A stretch of 64,000 nt of DNA from CAJCIS01 sp965276755 (GTDB taxonomy: Bacteria; Pseudomonadota; Alphaproteobacteria; Acetobacterales; Acetobacteraceae): NCBI GenBank assembly GCA_965276755.1, contig OZ255625.1, positions 2,666,001-2,730,000 on the forward strand, in the 5' to 3' direction. Shown one piece after another: positions 8,670 through 16,457 of the stretch. The translations under genes and the position numbers were made by a program. The notes below the pieces were generated by a model. That model saw only the letters and a program-made list of their open reading frames with translations. It was not told the origin of the DNA and searched no databases. Within the stretch, counting starts at the first letter, position 1, and the number at the start of each line of letters is the position of its first letter.

Positions 8670-9345
8670 CGCGCCTGATCGCGACTATCTCGGCAAGCGT
8701 GCTCAGCGCGATCTCAGCCGCCGTCAACGCGCCGATGGGCAGCCCCACTGGTCCACGGATGCGCCTCAGCGCATCCTGCGAGTGTCCCAACGCGGCAAGC
8801 CGCTCCAAGCGCCGCGCGTGAGATGTGCGCGACCCCAGGGCCCCTATAAAAAAGCCATCCATACGCAAGGCAAAATCCAGGGCTGGGTCATCGATCTTGG
8901 GATCGTGGGTCAGGACAACGATCGCCGTACGGCGATTTACTTTCAGACCAGACAAGGCCTCGTCGGGCCACTGATGAAGTAGCGCAATGCCCGGGAACCG
9001 TTCCTCGCTGGCAAAGCCTCGCCGTGGATCAATGACCGTAACCGCAAGCCCTGTCATCAATGCCATACGCGCGAGCGATTGGGCAATATGCACGGCGCCG
9101 ACGATGATCAGACGGTGAGGGGACGCATGGACATGAAAAAACCAGCGATGGCCTTCGATTTCGACAATGCCGGTCCTGTCATGTCGAATCGCCTCAATAC
9201 CAGCGTGCTGGCAGGCGAGCGATGCAGATGGGTCCGGAAGCAATATCTGCGCGCCATCGGTCAGGCGCGTCGCCAAAACCTTCTCCGCCCCATGCTGCCG
9301 TGCGATCAGCAACGCCGAAAGCAGCTCGGGGCTCACCCAAGGCAT
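8647..9345 (-). CDS. XdhC family protein, Rossmann-domain half
   Basis: This is the C-terminal type XdhC domain as a stand-alone protein of about 232 residues. XdhC proteins bind molybdenum cofactor and insert the sulfurated form into xanthine dehydrogenase or CO-dehydrogenase-like enzymes. The dinucleotide-type motif IIVGAVHIAQSLARMA is near residue 78, followed by VIDPRRGFASEERFP, VLTHDPKIDDPAL and the conserved GALGSRTSHARRLERL. The start at 9345 (MPWVSPELL) is preferred because it overlaps the previous gene by only 13 bases; a start at 9393 is open in frame. In many bacteria this domain is fused to the one encoded just upstream; here they are separate genes. Confidence 0.82.
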   Translation of the reverse strand: MPWVSPELLSALLIARQHGAEKVLATRLTDGAQILLPDPSASLACQHAGIEAIRHDRTGIVEIEGHRWFFHVHASPHRLIIVGAVHIAQSLARMALMTGLAVTVIDPRRGFASEERFPGIALLHQWPDEALSGLKVNRRTAIVVLTHDPKIDDPALDFALRMDGFFIGALGSRTSHARRLERLAALGHSQDALRRIRGPVGLPIGALTAAEIALSTLAEIVAIRRGARAPFV

Positions 9346-9650
9346 TCCAGGAAAATCGACAGAGTGCCACCGCAGGCAAGGCCCACTTCCCACGCACGCT
9401 CATTGGTTACGCCATATTGCAAAAACTGAGGCTTCCCACTCCCAAAGCTATGCGCTCCAGCCTCAATCACTGCCGCCTCAATACACCCCCCGCTTACCGA
9501 TCCGGCCATCTTGCCCGATCGTGTGAACGCCATCCGGCTCCCCACGGGAACAGGTGAACTGCCCCAAGTCTCCAACACCGTGGCAATCGCCACTGCCTCT
9601 CCCGCCTCTCCCCAAGCGGCGGCTTGTTCCAAAAGATCATCAGCTTCCAT
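9333..9650 (-). CDS. XdhC/CoxI family protein, N-terminal half
   Basis: A 105-residue protein matching the XdhC_CoxI domain: AIATVLETWGSSPVPVGSRM, then SGKMAGSVSGGCIEAAVI and GLACGGTLSIFLE, where the SGGC and CGG cysteines are the conserved features. It starts the operon that continues with the Rossmann half and MocA. Together these form the usual maturation set for a molybdenum hydroxylase. The ATG at 9650 corresponds to the usual family start; in-frame TTG at 9704 would add 18 residues without family character. Confidence 0.82.
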   Translation of the reverse strand: MEADDLLEQAAAWGEAGEAVAIATVLETWGSSPVPVGSRMAFTRSGKMAGSVSGGCIEAAVIEAGAHSFGSGKPQFLQYGVTNERAWEVGLACGGTLSIFLECLG

Positions 9651-9739
9651 AGCAGTCCAATCCAGGCCAATCCCATCAAATAGGTCGATGGAAGCTGCCG
9701 CCAAGCCATAGGCCGTTTGCGCGCCGTTCTACGCAGGGA

Positions 9740-10807
9740 TTACGCCGCTACGCCACGCCACCGCTCAGTCAGGCGCGGCACCCAGTTCCGGACCAATACC
9801 CCGGTCGGCCGTGGACGCGGCACGTGCAGCAGTGCCTCCTTCGCCCACTGAAGCGAAACGATAAGCATCCGCCTGGCAACGAGTGGACTTCGCACGCCGT
9901 CCAAGGTCTTTGTGAGCGTACGCACCAGCGCGTCTGCCTCTGCTGTAAGCGCTGGCAAGTGACCAGGTCTCAGCCCCAAGGCAAAGCACGTGACCACGTA
10001 GCGCCGCAGCGCCGTCGGATAGCGGTCATCGCCATCCTCAACCTCCGCTAGCCAAGCGGCTTGGCGGTTTGAAAAGAAGAGATCCCAAGCCTTGATGAAG
10101 TTGGCAATATTGCCCTCTTCTGCCGCGGCTGCAGCCAGGTCGCAGTAGCAATAGTAATTGCCTCGCTGCGCGCCCTCCTTGAGTAAGGTCGCGGCCCGCG
10201 CTCGTCCGCCTCGTGTCGCGCCTCGGGTCTGCGCGATGATCACACCTAGTCGTTCGAAAGCAAGAAGGGAACCACGCTCCACAGCCAATTGATAGCAGCT
10301 AACGGCTTCCGTAAGATCTTGCAGGTTAATGCCTCGTCCAAAAAGGCACCTATCCCCCTGTTGCAGAAGCTCAGATCCAGATTGCAAGCTGCATGCCGTG
10401 TCTTCACCACTCGTTTCACGGGCATATTGCAGAACCAGGCGCACCACCTCGGTGGTTGCCCCCCTAAAGAACTCCCGGTTCGGCGCCACCCTCATTCCAC
10501 AACGATCGAGCGCTGCATGAATATCACGCTCAGCGCCGACGCAATCTTCGAAAGATTGCTCAAAAACGAGAATAAAGGGCGTAGGGACCCCAGTGGCATG
10601 GGACAGCTCTGCGACGCGAGTACTCGGTAGCCTCGTCGTACGGCCTACCTTAACTAGCCCCGGAATTGCTGGATTAACCAAGACATAGACCCATCCCTGC
10701 TCCAACAGCGGCGCTCCCAAACACGACCGGAACAGGCATTGATACCTCTGCCGTCGCACAACCCCAGGTAGAGTAGTTCTCAGCAACAAGTTGCGTGAGG
10801 AGATCAT
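9740..10807 (-). CDS. GIY-YIG (T5orf172-type) domain plus Sel1-like repeats
   Basis: This 355-residue protein combines two parts. Residues about 38-115 look like a T5orf172/GIY-YIG nuclease-like domain: GWVYVLVN at 38-45, GLVKVGRT at 50-57 with its Arg nearby, and the conserved Glu in GAERDIHAAL near 93. Residues about 145-260 contain short helical Sel1/TPR-like repeats (for example YQLAVERGSLLAFERLG, and LLKEGAQRGNYYCYCDLAAA). Isolated T5orf172 domains are common in phages and mobile DNA. The pairing with Sel1 repeats suggests a protein-interaction arm, and no biochemical role is known to me. Neighbours (XdhC operon, prpB) do not explain it. Confidence 0.65.
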   Translation of the reverse strand: MISSRNLLLRTTLPGVVRRQRYQCLFRSCLGAPLLEQGWVYVLVNPAIPGLVKVGRTTRLPSTRVAELSHATGVPTPFILVFEQSFEDCVGAERDIHAALDRCGMRVAPNREFFRGATTEVVRLVLQYARETSGEDTACSLQSGSELLQQGDRCLFGRGINLQDLTEAVSCYQLAVERGSLLAFERLGVIIAQTRGATRGGRARAATLLKEGAQRGNYYCYCDLAAAAAEEGNIANFIKAWDLFFSNRQAAWLAEVEDGDDRYPTALRRYVVTCFALGLRPGHLPALTAEADALVRTLTKTLDGVRSPLVARRMLIVSLQWAKEALLHVPRPRPTGVLVRNWVPRLTERWRGVAA

Positions 10808-10929
10808 ACGTAGAACGTCGTAAAAAAATTAGTGAGAGCTTCTACATACACCCGGTGGGAGTGGAGCACAGCAGCTTGACGGCTAAGCGCGCCAAGTTCA
10901 CTCGAGCCGCTCGTCCATAGGAGGCAGTC

Positions 10930-11847
10930 ATGCCATATCTCACAGCCGCCGATCTGCCCGACCTACCCGCCGGCCAACGTTTCGGCCAGCTTCTGCACCA
11001 CGGTCGCATTCTACAGCTTCCTGGCGCGCACAATGGAATGGCAGCCATACAGGCCAAGCGTGCCGGCTTTTCCGCAGTCTACCTTTCCGGCGCTGCCATG
11101 ACGGCGTCAATGGGCTTGCCGGATCTGGGCATTATTACCGTGGATGAAGTTTGCTTTTTCATCCGACAGCTTGCGCGCGCCAGCTTCCTCCCAGTGCTGG
11201 CCGACGGCGATACGGGCTACGGGGAGGCGCTCAACGTCATGCACATGGTCCGGGCCTTCGAGGACGCAGGTGCTGGCGCGGTTCACATAGAAGATCAACT
11301 ACTGCCCAAGAAGTGCGGCCACCTCAACGACAAGAAACTTGCCTCACCGGAGGACATGGCCGCAAAGATCGCCGCGGCCGCGCGTGCCCGCCGGCATCTT
11401 TTTATCATTGCCAGAACCGACGCAATCGCAAGTGAGGGAATGGATGGCGCCATTGCGCGAGCGCAACGCTATGTCGAGGCCGGCGCAGACGCAATCTTTC
11501 CCGAAGCCCTGGTCACTGCGGAAATGTTCCGTGAATTTGCCACTCGCCTGCCAGGCGTAAAGCTTCTCGCCAACATGACCGAGTTTGGTCGCACGCCGTT
11601 CTTCACGTCCGCCGAATTTGAAGCGATGGGATATTCGATGGTGATCTGGCCGGTGAGTTCACTTCGCGTCGCCGCCAAGGCTTCAGACGAGCTCTACAAG
11701 GGCATCATGCGCGACGGCGGTACACACGCTTTTCTCGACCGCATGCAGACCCGCGCTGAACTGTATGAAGTCATCGGTCTGCATGACTATGAAGCGCTCG
11801 ACGCTTCCATCATACGGACCATCGTTCCTGTAGGTATGCCTCAATGA
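10930..11847 (+). CDS. prpB: 2-methylisocitrate lyase / PEP mutase family, PrpB-like
   Basis: Cytosolic ICL/PEPM-superfamily enzyme of 305 residues that would split 2-methylisocitrate into pyruvate and succinate in the methylcitrate cycle. The signature KKCGH (in LLPKKCGHLNDKKL, near residue 120) holds the catalytic cysteine. The Mg-binding stretch PVLADGDTGYGEA, the HIEDQ motif and the ARTDA motif are all present. The GGAGG at 10920-10924 fits the ATG at 10930. The other methylcitrate genes (prpC, prpD) are not adjacent, so a related C-C lyase role cannot be fully excluded. Confidence 0.85.
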   Translation: MPYLTAADLPDLPAGQRFGQLLHHGRILQLPGAHNGMAAIQAKRAGFSAVYLSGAAMTASMGLPDLGIITVDEVCFFIRQLARASFLPVLADGDTGYGEALNVMHMVRAFEDAGAGAVHIEDQLLPKKCGHLNDKKLASPEDMAAKIAAAARARRHLFIIARTDAIASEGMDGAIARAQRYVEAGADAIFPEALVTAEMFREFATRLPGVKLLANMTEFGRTPFFTSAEFEAMGYSMVIWPVSSLRVAAKASDELYKGIMRDGGTHAFLDRMQTRAELYEVIGLHDYEALDASIIRTIVPVGMPQ

Positions 11848-11878
11848 CCACCCAGATATTGGCGGACGAGACAATCGA

Positions 11879-12358
11879 CTAGCCATGCGCCAGCACAGCC
11901 TGGGCACTGCTGACGTCGAAGTCTCCGGGCTTCTCAATGGCAACATGCGTCACACGCATGTCCTCAGCAACCAAGGCAAAACGTTGACTCCTAATGCCAA
12001 GGCCTCGGGCTACGAGATCCAGTTCCAATCCTAGTGCTTTCGTAAAAAATCCGGATCCGTCCGCGAGCATCAGGATGTCAGAGCCCACGTCTTGAGACTT
12101 CGCCCAAGCGGCCATGACAAACGCATCGTTGACCGCCATGCAAACGATGGTGTCAATGCCGCGCTCTCTGAATGCTGGAGCATGTTCGACGAAGCCCGGC
12201 AAGTGCTTGGCTGAACAGGTCGGCGTGAAAGCACCTGGCACGGCGAATAGCACAACCCTTTTTCCGCGGAAGATATCGTCTGTGGTGATCTCCCGCGGAC
12301 CCTCGGGCGTCGCTTCCGTCAGTTTCATCGATGGCAGAATGTCACCCGTCTTGATCAT
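11879..12358 (-). CDS. Peroxiredoxin, Prx5 type
   Basis: Thiol peroxidase of about 159 residues related to Prx5/PMP20, which reduces hydrogen peroxide and organic hydroperoxides, usually with glutathione or glutaredoxin as electron donor. The peroxidatic motif is clear: PGAFTPTCSAKHLPGF, with the catalytic cysteine in PTCS, followed by DAFVMAAWAK. The start at 12358 (MIKTGDILPSMKL) gives the normal family N-terminus. In-frame starts at 12370, 12376 and 12496 would add an Arg/Pro-rich leader that does not look conserved. It is convergent with prpB. Confidence 0.85.
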   Translation of the reverse strand: MIKTGDILPSMKLTEATPEGPREITTDDIFRGKRVVLFAVPGAFTPTCSAKHLPGFVEHAPAFRERGIDTIVCMAVNDAFVMAAWAKSQDVGSDILMLADGSGFFTKALGLELDLVARGLGIRSQRFALVAEDMRVTHVAIEKPGDFDVSSAQAVLAHG

Positions 12359-12692
12359 ATCGTCTTGCATCCTCATCCACGGTGGCGGCGAAGCTCTACC
12401 GAAAAGACACTTCGCTGTCACTACAGCCCGGCACCACGTTCCGCAGGGCGGGATCATGACAATGGACTGTGTGCATGGCTGAGCGCGTTCGAACAAGGAT
12501 GAACAAAGGGGATGGCTCGTTCATTGGGCGCTCCTGATGGCCATGCCTGCTCTGACCACGCCGCAATTCGCTCCAGCCGTCATATGTCTATGTGGCCATA
12601 CGGCTATGGTTTCATGGGTATAGTGTTCGACCGACCATTGGCACGCCGAGCTTTGATGAACTGCTCGGTTGGCTCGGCCTGCTTCGGTTTCG
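12359..12692. other. Gene-poor stretch of 334 bases
   Basis: Lies upstream of the peroxiredoxin and downstream of the HAD gene. Short open frames exist on the plus strand (for example 12512-12703) but none shows a recognisable domain, signal or ribosome site that decides for it. It presumably holds the peroxiredoxin promoter. No repeat element was seen. Confidence 0.4.
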
Positions 12693-13541
12693 CTACCAAG
12701 TAAATGACGATATGGCCGCCAGCGGGCTTAATCCGACCTTGTCCACCGCGGCCTCAACGGCGCCCCAGTTCCCCTGGTGATCAGCAGCGTGAAGTCCCCC
12801 CAGGACCCATAAGCCATCAATGCCTGCCGCCGCCGCGCCTGCCATATCCGTTCGAAGCGAATCGCCGACAGCCAATATCCGTTCTCGCGGCAACCCTAGC
12901 AGGCTGAGCGCCTGATCGTAGATCAGCGGGTCCGGCTTACCTACAGATCGAACATTTCCACCCTGTCGTTGGTAGTATTCCGCCAGCGCGCCAGCGCAAA
13001 GGATACGCACGCCCCCCCTTACGATCTCCAGGTCCGGGTTCGCGCAGACCATCGGCAAGCCCAGTTGCAGACACGCCCTTAATTCGGGCAGGAAACCATC
13101 CAGGCCTTCTTCCACCCGCAGGTCGTCCGGCCCGGTGTTGAGCACGAAGTCGGCGCTCGCAGGATCATCGACCAAGGTCAGCCGAATACCGGTTAGCACG
13201 CTGCGGTCGCGCTCGGGTCCAAGATGAAAAACACGCGAACCGAGGCCGGCAAACCAGGTGTCTGTCCTGTCCCGCAGCGCAAGCCAAGTCGCTTCGCCAC
13301 TCGTTAGCAGGTCAGTATAGAGGCCGTCCTGCACGCCCAGGGCTCGCAGGCTCTCTCTGGCCGCCGCCGCCCTGCGCGGCGCATTTGACAGCAGAAGGAC
13401 AGGATTGCCCTGCAATCGCGCCAGGCATTCGAGAGCGCCGGCGTAGGGAGCAAGGCCGTCGTGGATCACGCCCCAAAGATCGACGATGAAGCCGTCATAC
13501 AAGTGGGCTAGCTCGCCCACGCCCGCAATTCTCCGCATCAC
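12693..13541 (-). CDS. HAD-superfamily class IIA sugar-phosphatase-like hydrolase
   Basis: A 282-residue haloacid-dehalogenase-type protein with a NagD-like class IIA arrangement. Motif I appears as FIVDLWGVIHDG near residue 18, where the second Asp of DxD is replaced (DLWGV), as is typical of this NagD-like subgroup. Motif II is LLLSNAPRR, and motifs III/IV are GKPDPLIYDQAL and ILAVGDSLRTDMAGAAAAGI. The substrate is unknown, and some members may be weak phosphatases. The ATG overlaps the pyrD stop (ATGA), so it is coupled to pyrD. Confidence 0.8.
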   Translation of the reverse strand: MMRRIAGVGELAHLYDGFIVDLWGVIHDGLAPYAGALECLARLQGNPVLLLSNAPRRAAAARESLRALGVQDGLYTDLLTSGEATWLALRDRTDTWFAGLGSRVFHLGPERDRSVLTGIRLTLVDDPASADFVLNTGPDDLRVEEGLDGFLPELRACLQLGLPMVCANPDLEIVRGGVRILCAGALAEYYQRQGGNVRSVGKPDPLIYDQALSLLGLPRERILAVGDSLRTDMAGAAAAGIDGLWVLGGLHAADHQGNWGAVEAAVDKVGLSPLAAISSFTW

Positions 13542-14593
13542 AGCGCGCTCCCGACGGCGTCACTGAGCCTCGCAAATCCTTCCCTGCGCAGCGCGTCAAG
13601 AAGTTCATTTTTCAAGCGAGGGATCAGCGTGGGGCCAGCGTAGGCAAATTCTGTGTAGAGCTGGACCAGCGTGGCACCTGCCTTGATCTTGGCAAGAGCA
13701 TCGGCACCCGTTCGCACGCCGCCACATCCCACCATCAACAGGCGCCCGCGTGCCAATTTCGCTGCAAGCATCAGGACCTCTGTTGATCGCCTAAACAGCG
13801 GTCCTCCCGACAGCCCCCCAAACTGACCTGCATGGCGGCTCCTCAGCTCCGCGGCGCGGACAACAGTCGTATTACTGACGATCAGGCCGGAAGCACCTTC
13901 CTCGACGGCAACCTGCACGACATCTTCGATCCCCTTGTCACCAAGATCTGGCGCAAGCTTGACCAGAATCGGTGGGCTTACAGGAACTTTGGCAGCTATG
14001 GCACGCAGGATCGCTCGCAGCCTCGCCGCACTTTGCAGATCGCGCAGCCCCGGCGTGTTCGGCGAGGAGACGTTAATTGTCACGTAGTCGACATAAGGCG
14101 CAACGGCAGATACCAGTGCAGGGTAGTCACGTTCCGGGTCGGCGCCATCCTTGTTGATGCCAACATTTGCTCCCAACGGGCGTGACCGCGCAGCTGCCAG
14201 ACGCAAACGCGTGCAATAGCTCTCAACACCCTTGTTATTGAACCCCATTCGATTGATGACCGCTCGATCTTCGTCGAGTCGAAACAGCCGTGGTCGCAGA
14301 TTTCCACTCTGCGGCAGCCGCGTCACCGTGCCCGTTTCAACAAAACCAAATCCCAACTGCATCAGCGGCAGGACTACCTCCGCATCTTTGTCGAAGCCTG
14401 CCGCCAAGCCGATTGGGTTTGTAAATGTTTGGCCAAGGGCCCGCATAGCAAGCATTGGATGGTCAAGTTCCTGCCGTGGCCTCATCACGCCGGCCGCGAG
14501 CGCGCGGATAGCCACTTTGTGTGCTGTCTCCGCATCCAGAAGCCGCAGCAAAGGTAAGGTCGCCGTCGCTGCAGCTTCTAAAAATCCGGGCAT
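13538..14593 (-). CDS. pyrD: Dihydroorotate dehydrogenase (quinone), class 2
   Basis: Membrane-associated flavoenzyme that oxidises dihydroorotate to orotate with quinone, the fourth step of pyrimidine synthesis. The 351 residues have the N-terminal helical part that docks to the membrane, PIGLAAGFDKDAE, the substrate region NRMGFNNKG, YVTINVSSPNTPGLR with the catalytic Ser typical of class 2, and the FMN phosphate site VGCGGVRTGADA. The ATG at 14593 has AGGAGG five bases upstream. A GTG six bases earlier (14599) would place the start inside that site. Confidence 0.95.
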   Translation of the reverse strand: MPGFLEAAATATLPLLRLLDAETAHKVAIRALAAGVMRPRQELDHPMLAMRALGQTFTNPIGLAAGFDKDAEVVLPLMQLGFGFVETGTVTRLPQSGNLRPRLFRLDEDRAVINRMGFNNKGVESYCTRLRLAAARSRPLGANVGINKDGADPERDYPALVSAVAPYVDYVTINVSSPNTPGLRDLQSAARLRAILRAIAAKVPVSPPILVKLAPDLGDKGIEDVVQVAVEEGASGLIVSNTTVVRAAELRSRHAGQFGGLSGGPLFRRSTEVLMLAAKLARGRLLMVGCGGVRTGADALAKIKAGATLVQLYTEFAYAGPTLIPRLKNELLDALRREGFARLSDAVGSAL

Positions 14594-14677
14594 GCACACC
14601 TCCTGCCCGGAGTTCTTCGGGCGAGCAACCCAGCGCTCGCTCTTGCTTAGATCAAACCCCTAGTCGATTGAGCGCAC

Positions 14678-14893
14678 ATGTGGCGAGAACCCTATCTAGA
14701 GACCTGCTGTCGATCCGCGCTGCACAGACTGATCCTCACGGGCAAGACCGGCCGCCCCGCAGGGCTCAGCGACGGATCATGCCTTGAACGTTTGACGAAA
14801 CTCGGCTTTGCCCAGCGGAGAGCGGATGGGCAGTATGAACTGACTGCTGCCGGCAATCTGCGCCACCGCATAGAAATCCTGGGTCTTCACTGA
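14678..14893 (+). CDS. Small hypothetical protein (71 residues)
   Basis: Not recognised with certainty. It contains a short winged-helix-like stretch, CLERLTKLGFAQRRADGQYELTAAG split at the middle, resembling the recognition helix and wing of MarR-like or ArsR-like small regulators. Two cysteines (C10, C11) follow the N-terminus. It is divergent from pyrD and convergent with the next small gene, with only 21 bases between the two stops. The ribosome site is weak, which limits confidence. Confidence 0.5.
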   Translation: MWREPYLETCCRSALHRLILTGKTGRPAGLSDGSCLERLTKLGFAQRRADGQYELTAAGNLRHRIEILGLH

Positions 14894-14914
14894 TCGACGC
14901 CGCTGTCGGCCACC

Positions 14915-15148
14915 TTATCCAAGCTGCGCTGCTCGCACGCCGAGGCGGTCCGGAACAAGGCACATCAATCGACCACCCCCCGGCGTAGACACCATCATCA
15001 TGTCGCCAACACTCAGCATATCGTCCGCCCCTTCAAAGAAACCCGAACTGACCACAGAATTTTGATCCTCGGGATGAGCCTTGTAGTGCCAGAGCGTAAA
15101 GCCGTTCGCGTAAGCCAAGACTGATAGGTTGCGAGCGCAAAAAGCCAT
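14915..15148 (-). CDS. Small conserved protein (77 residues)
   Basis: The sequence MAFCARNLSVLAYANGFTLWHYK followed by a segment with SSGFFEGADDMLSVGDMMMV (shown in part) is one I associate with short, uncharacterised alphaproteobacterial proteins. The C-terminus looks like a small beta-strand-rich domain (GDMMMVSTPGGGRLMCLV). The ATG at 15148 has GAGAGGAA directly upstream. The start lies a few bases after a strong minus-strand hairpin with T-run, so transcription probably begins in or after it or depends on readthrough. Function unknown. Confidence 0.65.
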   Translation of the reverse strand: MAFCARNLSVLAYANGFTLWHYKAHPEDQNSVVSSGFFEGADDMLSVGDMMMVSTPGGGRLMCLVPDRLGVRAAQLG

Positions 15149-15161
15149 GAGCGTTCCTCTC

Positions 15162-15188
15162 AAAAAAAAGCCGCCCGAGAGGCGGCTT
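15162..15188 (-). terminator. Rho-independent terminator (leftward)
   Basis: On the minus strand AAGCCGCC-TCTCG-GGCGGCTT forms a perfect 8-bp stem and is followed directly by a run of eight T (A-run at 15162-15169 on plus). It lies between the 128-residue gene and the 77-residue gene, so it may terminate the first or act as an attenuator for the second. Confidence 0.75.
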
Positions 15189-15233
15189 GGAGCGGGCAGA
15201 GTCCGCCCGGGGATAGGGGCGACATTGCCGCCG

Positions 15234-15620
15234 TCACACTCCCACGTCAAGGGTTTTTTTCCTATTCTTGCAGCTGCTGATGATGCCTTTCTTCTTCAAT
15301 GCCATTTCCAGCATCATCATAGCCTCGGACCAAGGGGCTTGGTCCGTCCCACCGCCGAATGGCGAGGCGGGGCGCACACCCTGCCTGCCCCAGCGGCCAA
15401 TTACCCGTGCATGGTGAGTCCCGATCCTTCCAGTCCGAAGCAACCGCTCCACGCACAGCAATACATCGTCGGGATCACAGGGTCGCTTCACGCTCCAACC
15501 ACCATGCCGCGCGCCTTGTTGCCTCGAAAGGAGGGCGGCACAGGTCCAAAACCAGGCGTCTTCAACGCTATTGAACAGCTCACCAGGCACATGTTCGTCA
15601 CAAACCCCCCGCGCCCTCAT
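15234..15620 (-). CDS. Conserved hypothetical protein (about 128 residues)
   Basis: Starts MRARGVCDEHVPGELFNSVE and continues with DAWFWTCAALLSRQ and RPCDPDDVLLCVERL; I associate this family with uncharacterised alphaproteobacterial proteins, often beside S24-type regulators. Two Cys in CDxDD-like and VCDEH contexts recur. The C-terminus is basic and helical (EMALKKKG). Translation may begin at 15620 or at an upstream GTG/ATG (15647, 15644, 15659); the first conserved residues fit 15620. It is divergent from the S24 regulator, with a 143-base AT-richer promoter region between them. Confidence 0.65.
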   Translation of the reverse strand: MRARGVCDEHVPGELFNSVEDAWFWTCAALLSRQQGARHGGWSVKRPCDPDDVLLCVERLLRTGRIGTHHARVIGRWGRQGVRPASPFGGGTDQAPWSEAMMMLEMALKKKGIISSCKNRKKTLDVGV

Positions 15621-15763
15621 GGCCAATACAGCTCCAGGTTGCATCACTCTCCAGCGCACACTAGGCGGCGAAGGCAGGCGGCCGCAAGAGCTGTCAGTAA
15701 TAATTTCCTATTGATTGTGGATGATATTTAGGTCACCATGGAATGAAGTAGGACTCTCGACCC

Positions 15764-16405
15764 ATGAAACATGACGATCTCTGGCGGGCCATGGACGCAT
15801 TGGCCGCAGAATCCGGAATGTCACCTTCGGGGCTGGCCAAGCGTGCGGGGCTAGATCCGACCACGTTCAACCGCTCCAAACGCACCATGCCCGACGGGCG
15901 GGCTCGCTGGCCAAGCACGGAAAGCCTGGCGAAGGCGTTGAGTGCCGCGGGCACAGACCTGGAGACATTCGCGCATTTGGTCGCCGGTGGCCGGGCTATA
16001 AGCTCACAGAAGCCGGCGGCGCATCGCATTCCGCTGATCGGCATGGCTCAAGCGGGAGGGGAGGGGTTTTTTGGCGATGCCGGCTATCCCGCAGGCGCGG
16101 GCTGGGACGAGGTCAGTCTGCCTGAGATGGCCGACGGCAATGCCTACGCCCTGGAAATATCGGGCGACTCCATGGAACCCGTTTTCCGGGACGGGGACAT
16201 GATCGTGGTTTCACCCGAAGCATCCATTCGCAGGGGCGACCGCGTCGTGGTTCGAACCACGCGCGGAGAAGTCATGGCCAAGCACCTTGCCCGCCGTTCA
16301 GCTCGGCGCATCGAGTTGCGAAGCTTCAACGTCGAGCATCCCAACTACACCTTTGATCTGCGCGAAATCGCCTGGATGCACAGAATTGTCTGGGCAAGCC
16401 AGTAG
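15764..16405 (+). CDS. HTH/S24-family LexA-like regulator
   Basis: A 213-residue protein with an N-terminal helix-turn-helix (about 5-75; GLAKRAGLDPTTFNRSKR is the recognition region) and a C-terminal S24 signal-peptidase-like domain. The catalytic pair is visible: Ser136 in GDSMEP and Lys173 in VMAKHL. An Ala-Gly pair at residues 97-98 (AQAGGE) sits where LexA and phage repressors self-cleave. It could therefore be a damage- or stress-responsive repressor that cleaves itself, although many chromosomal members are not shown to do so. The nearest genes are small conserved hypotheticals rather than phage genes, and the prophage-like block begins 1.4 kb downstream. Confidence 0.82.
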   Translation: MKHDDLWRAMDALAAESGMSPSGLAKRAGLDPTTFNRSKRTMPDGRARWPSTESLAKALSAAGTDLETFAHLVAGGRAISSQKPAAHRIPLIGMAQAGGEGFFGDAGYPAGAGWDEVSLPEMADGNAYALEISGDSMEPVFRDGDMIVVSPEASIRRGDRVVVRTTRGEVMAKHLARRSARRIELRSFNVEHPNYTFDLREIAWMHRIVWASQ

Positions 16406-16457
16406 CCGAACTCAGCGTGCGGTCCATGCTGGAGTCATCCGGTAGCGACATCGCTAC

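Noticed and set aside
12512..12780. Short plus-strand frames in the gap before the HAD gene
   Set aside because: No ribosome site, domain or signal that supports them; possibly random.
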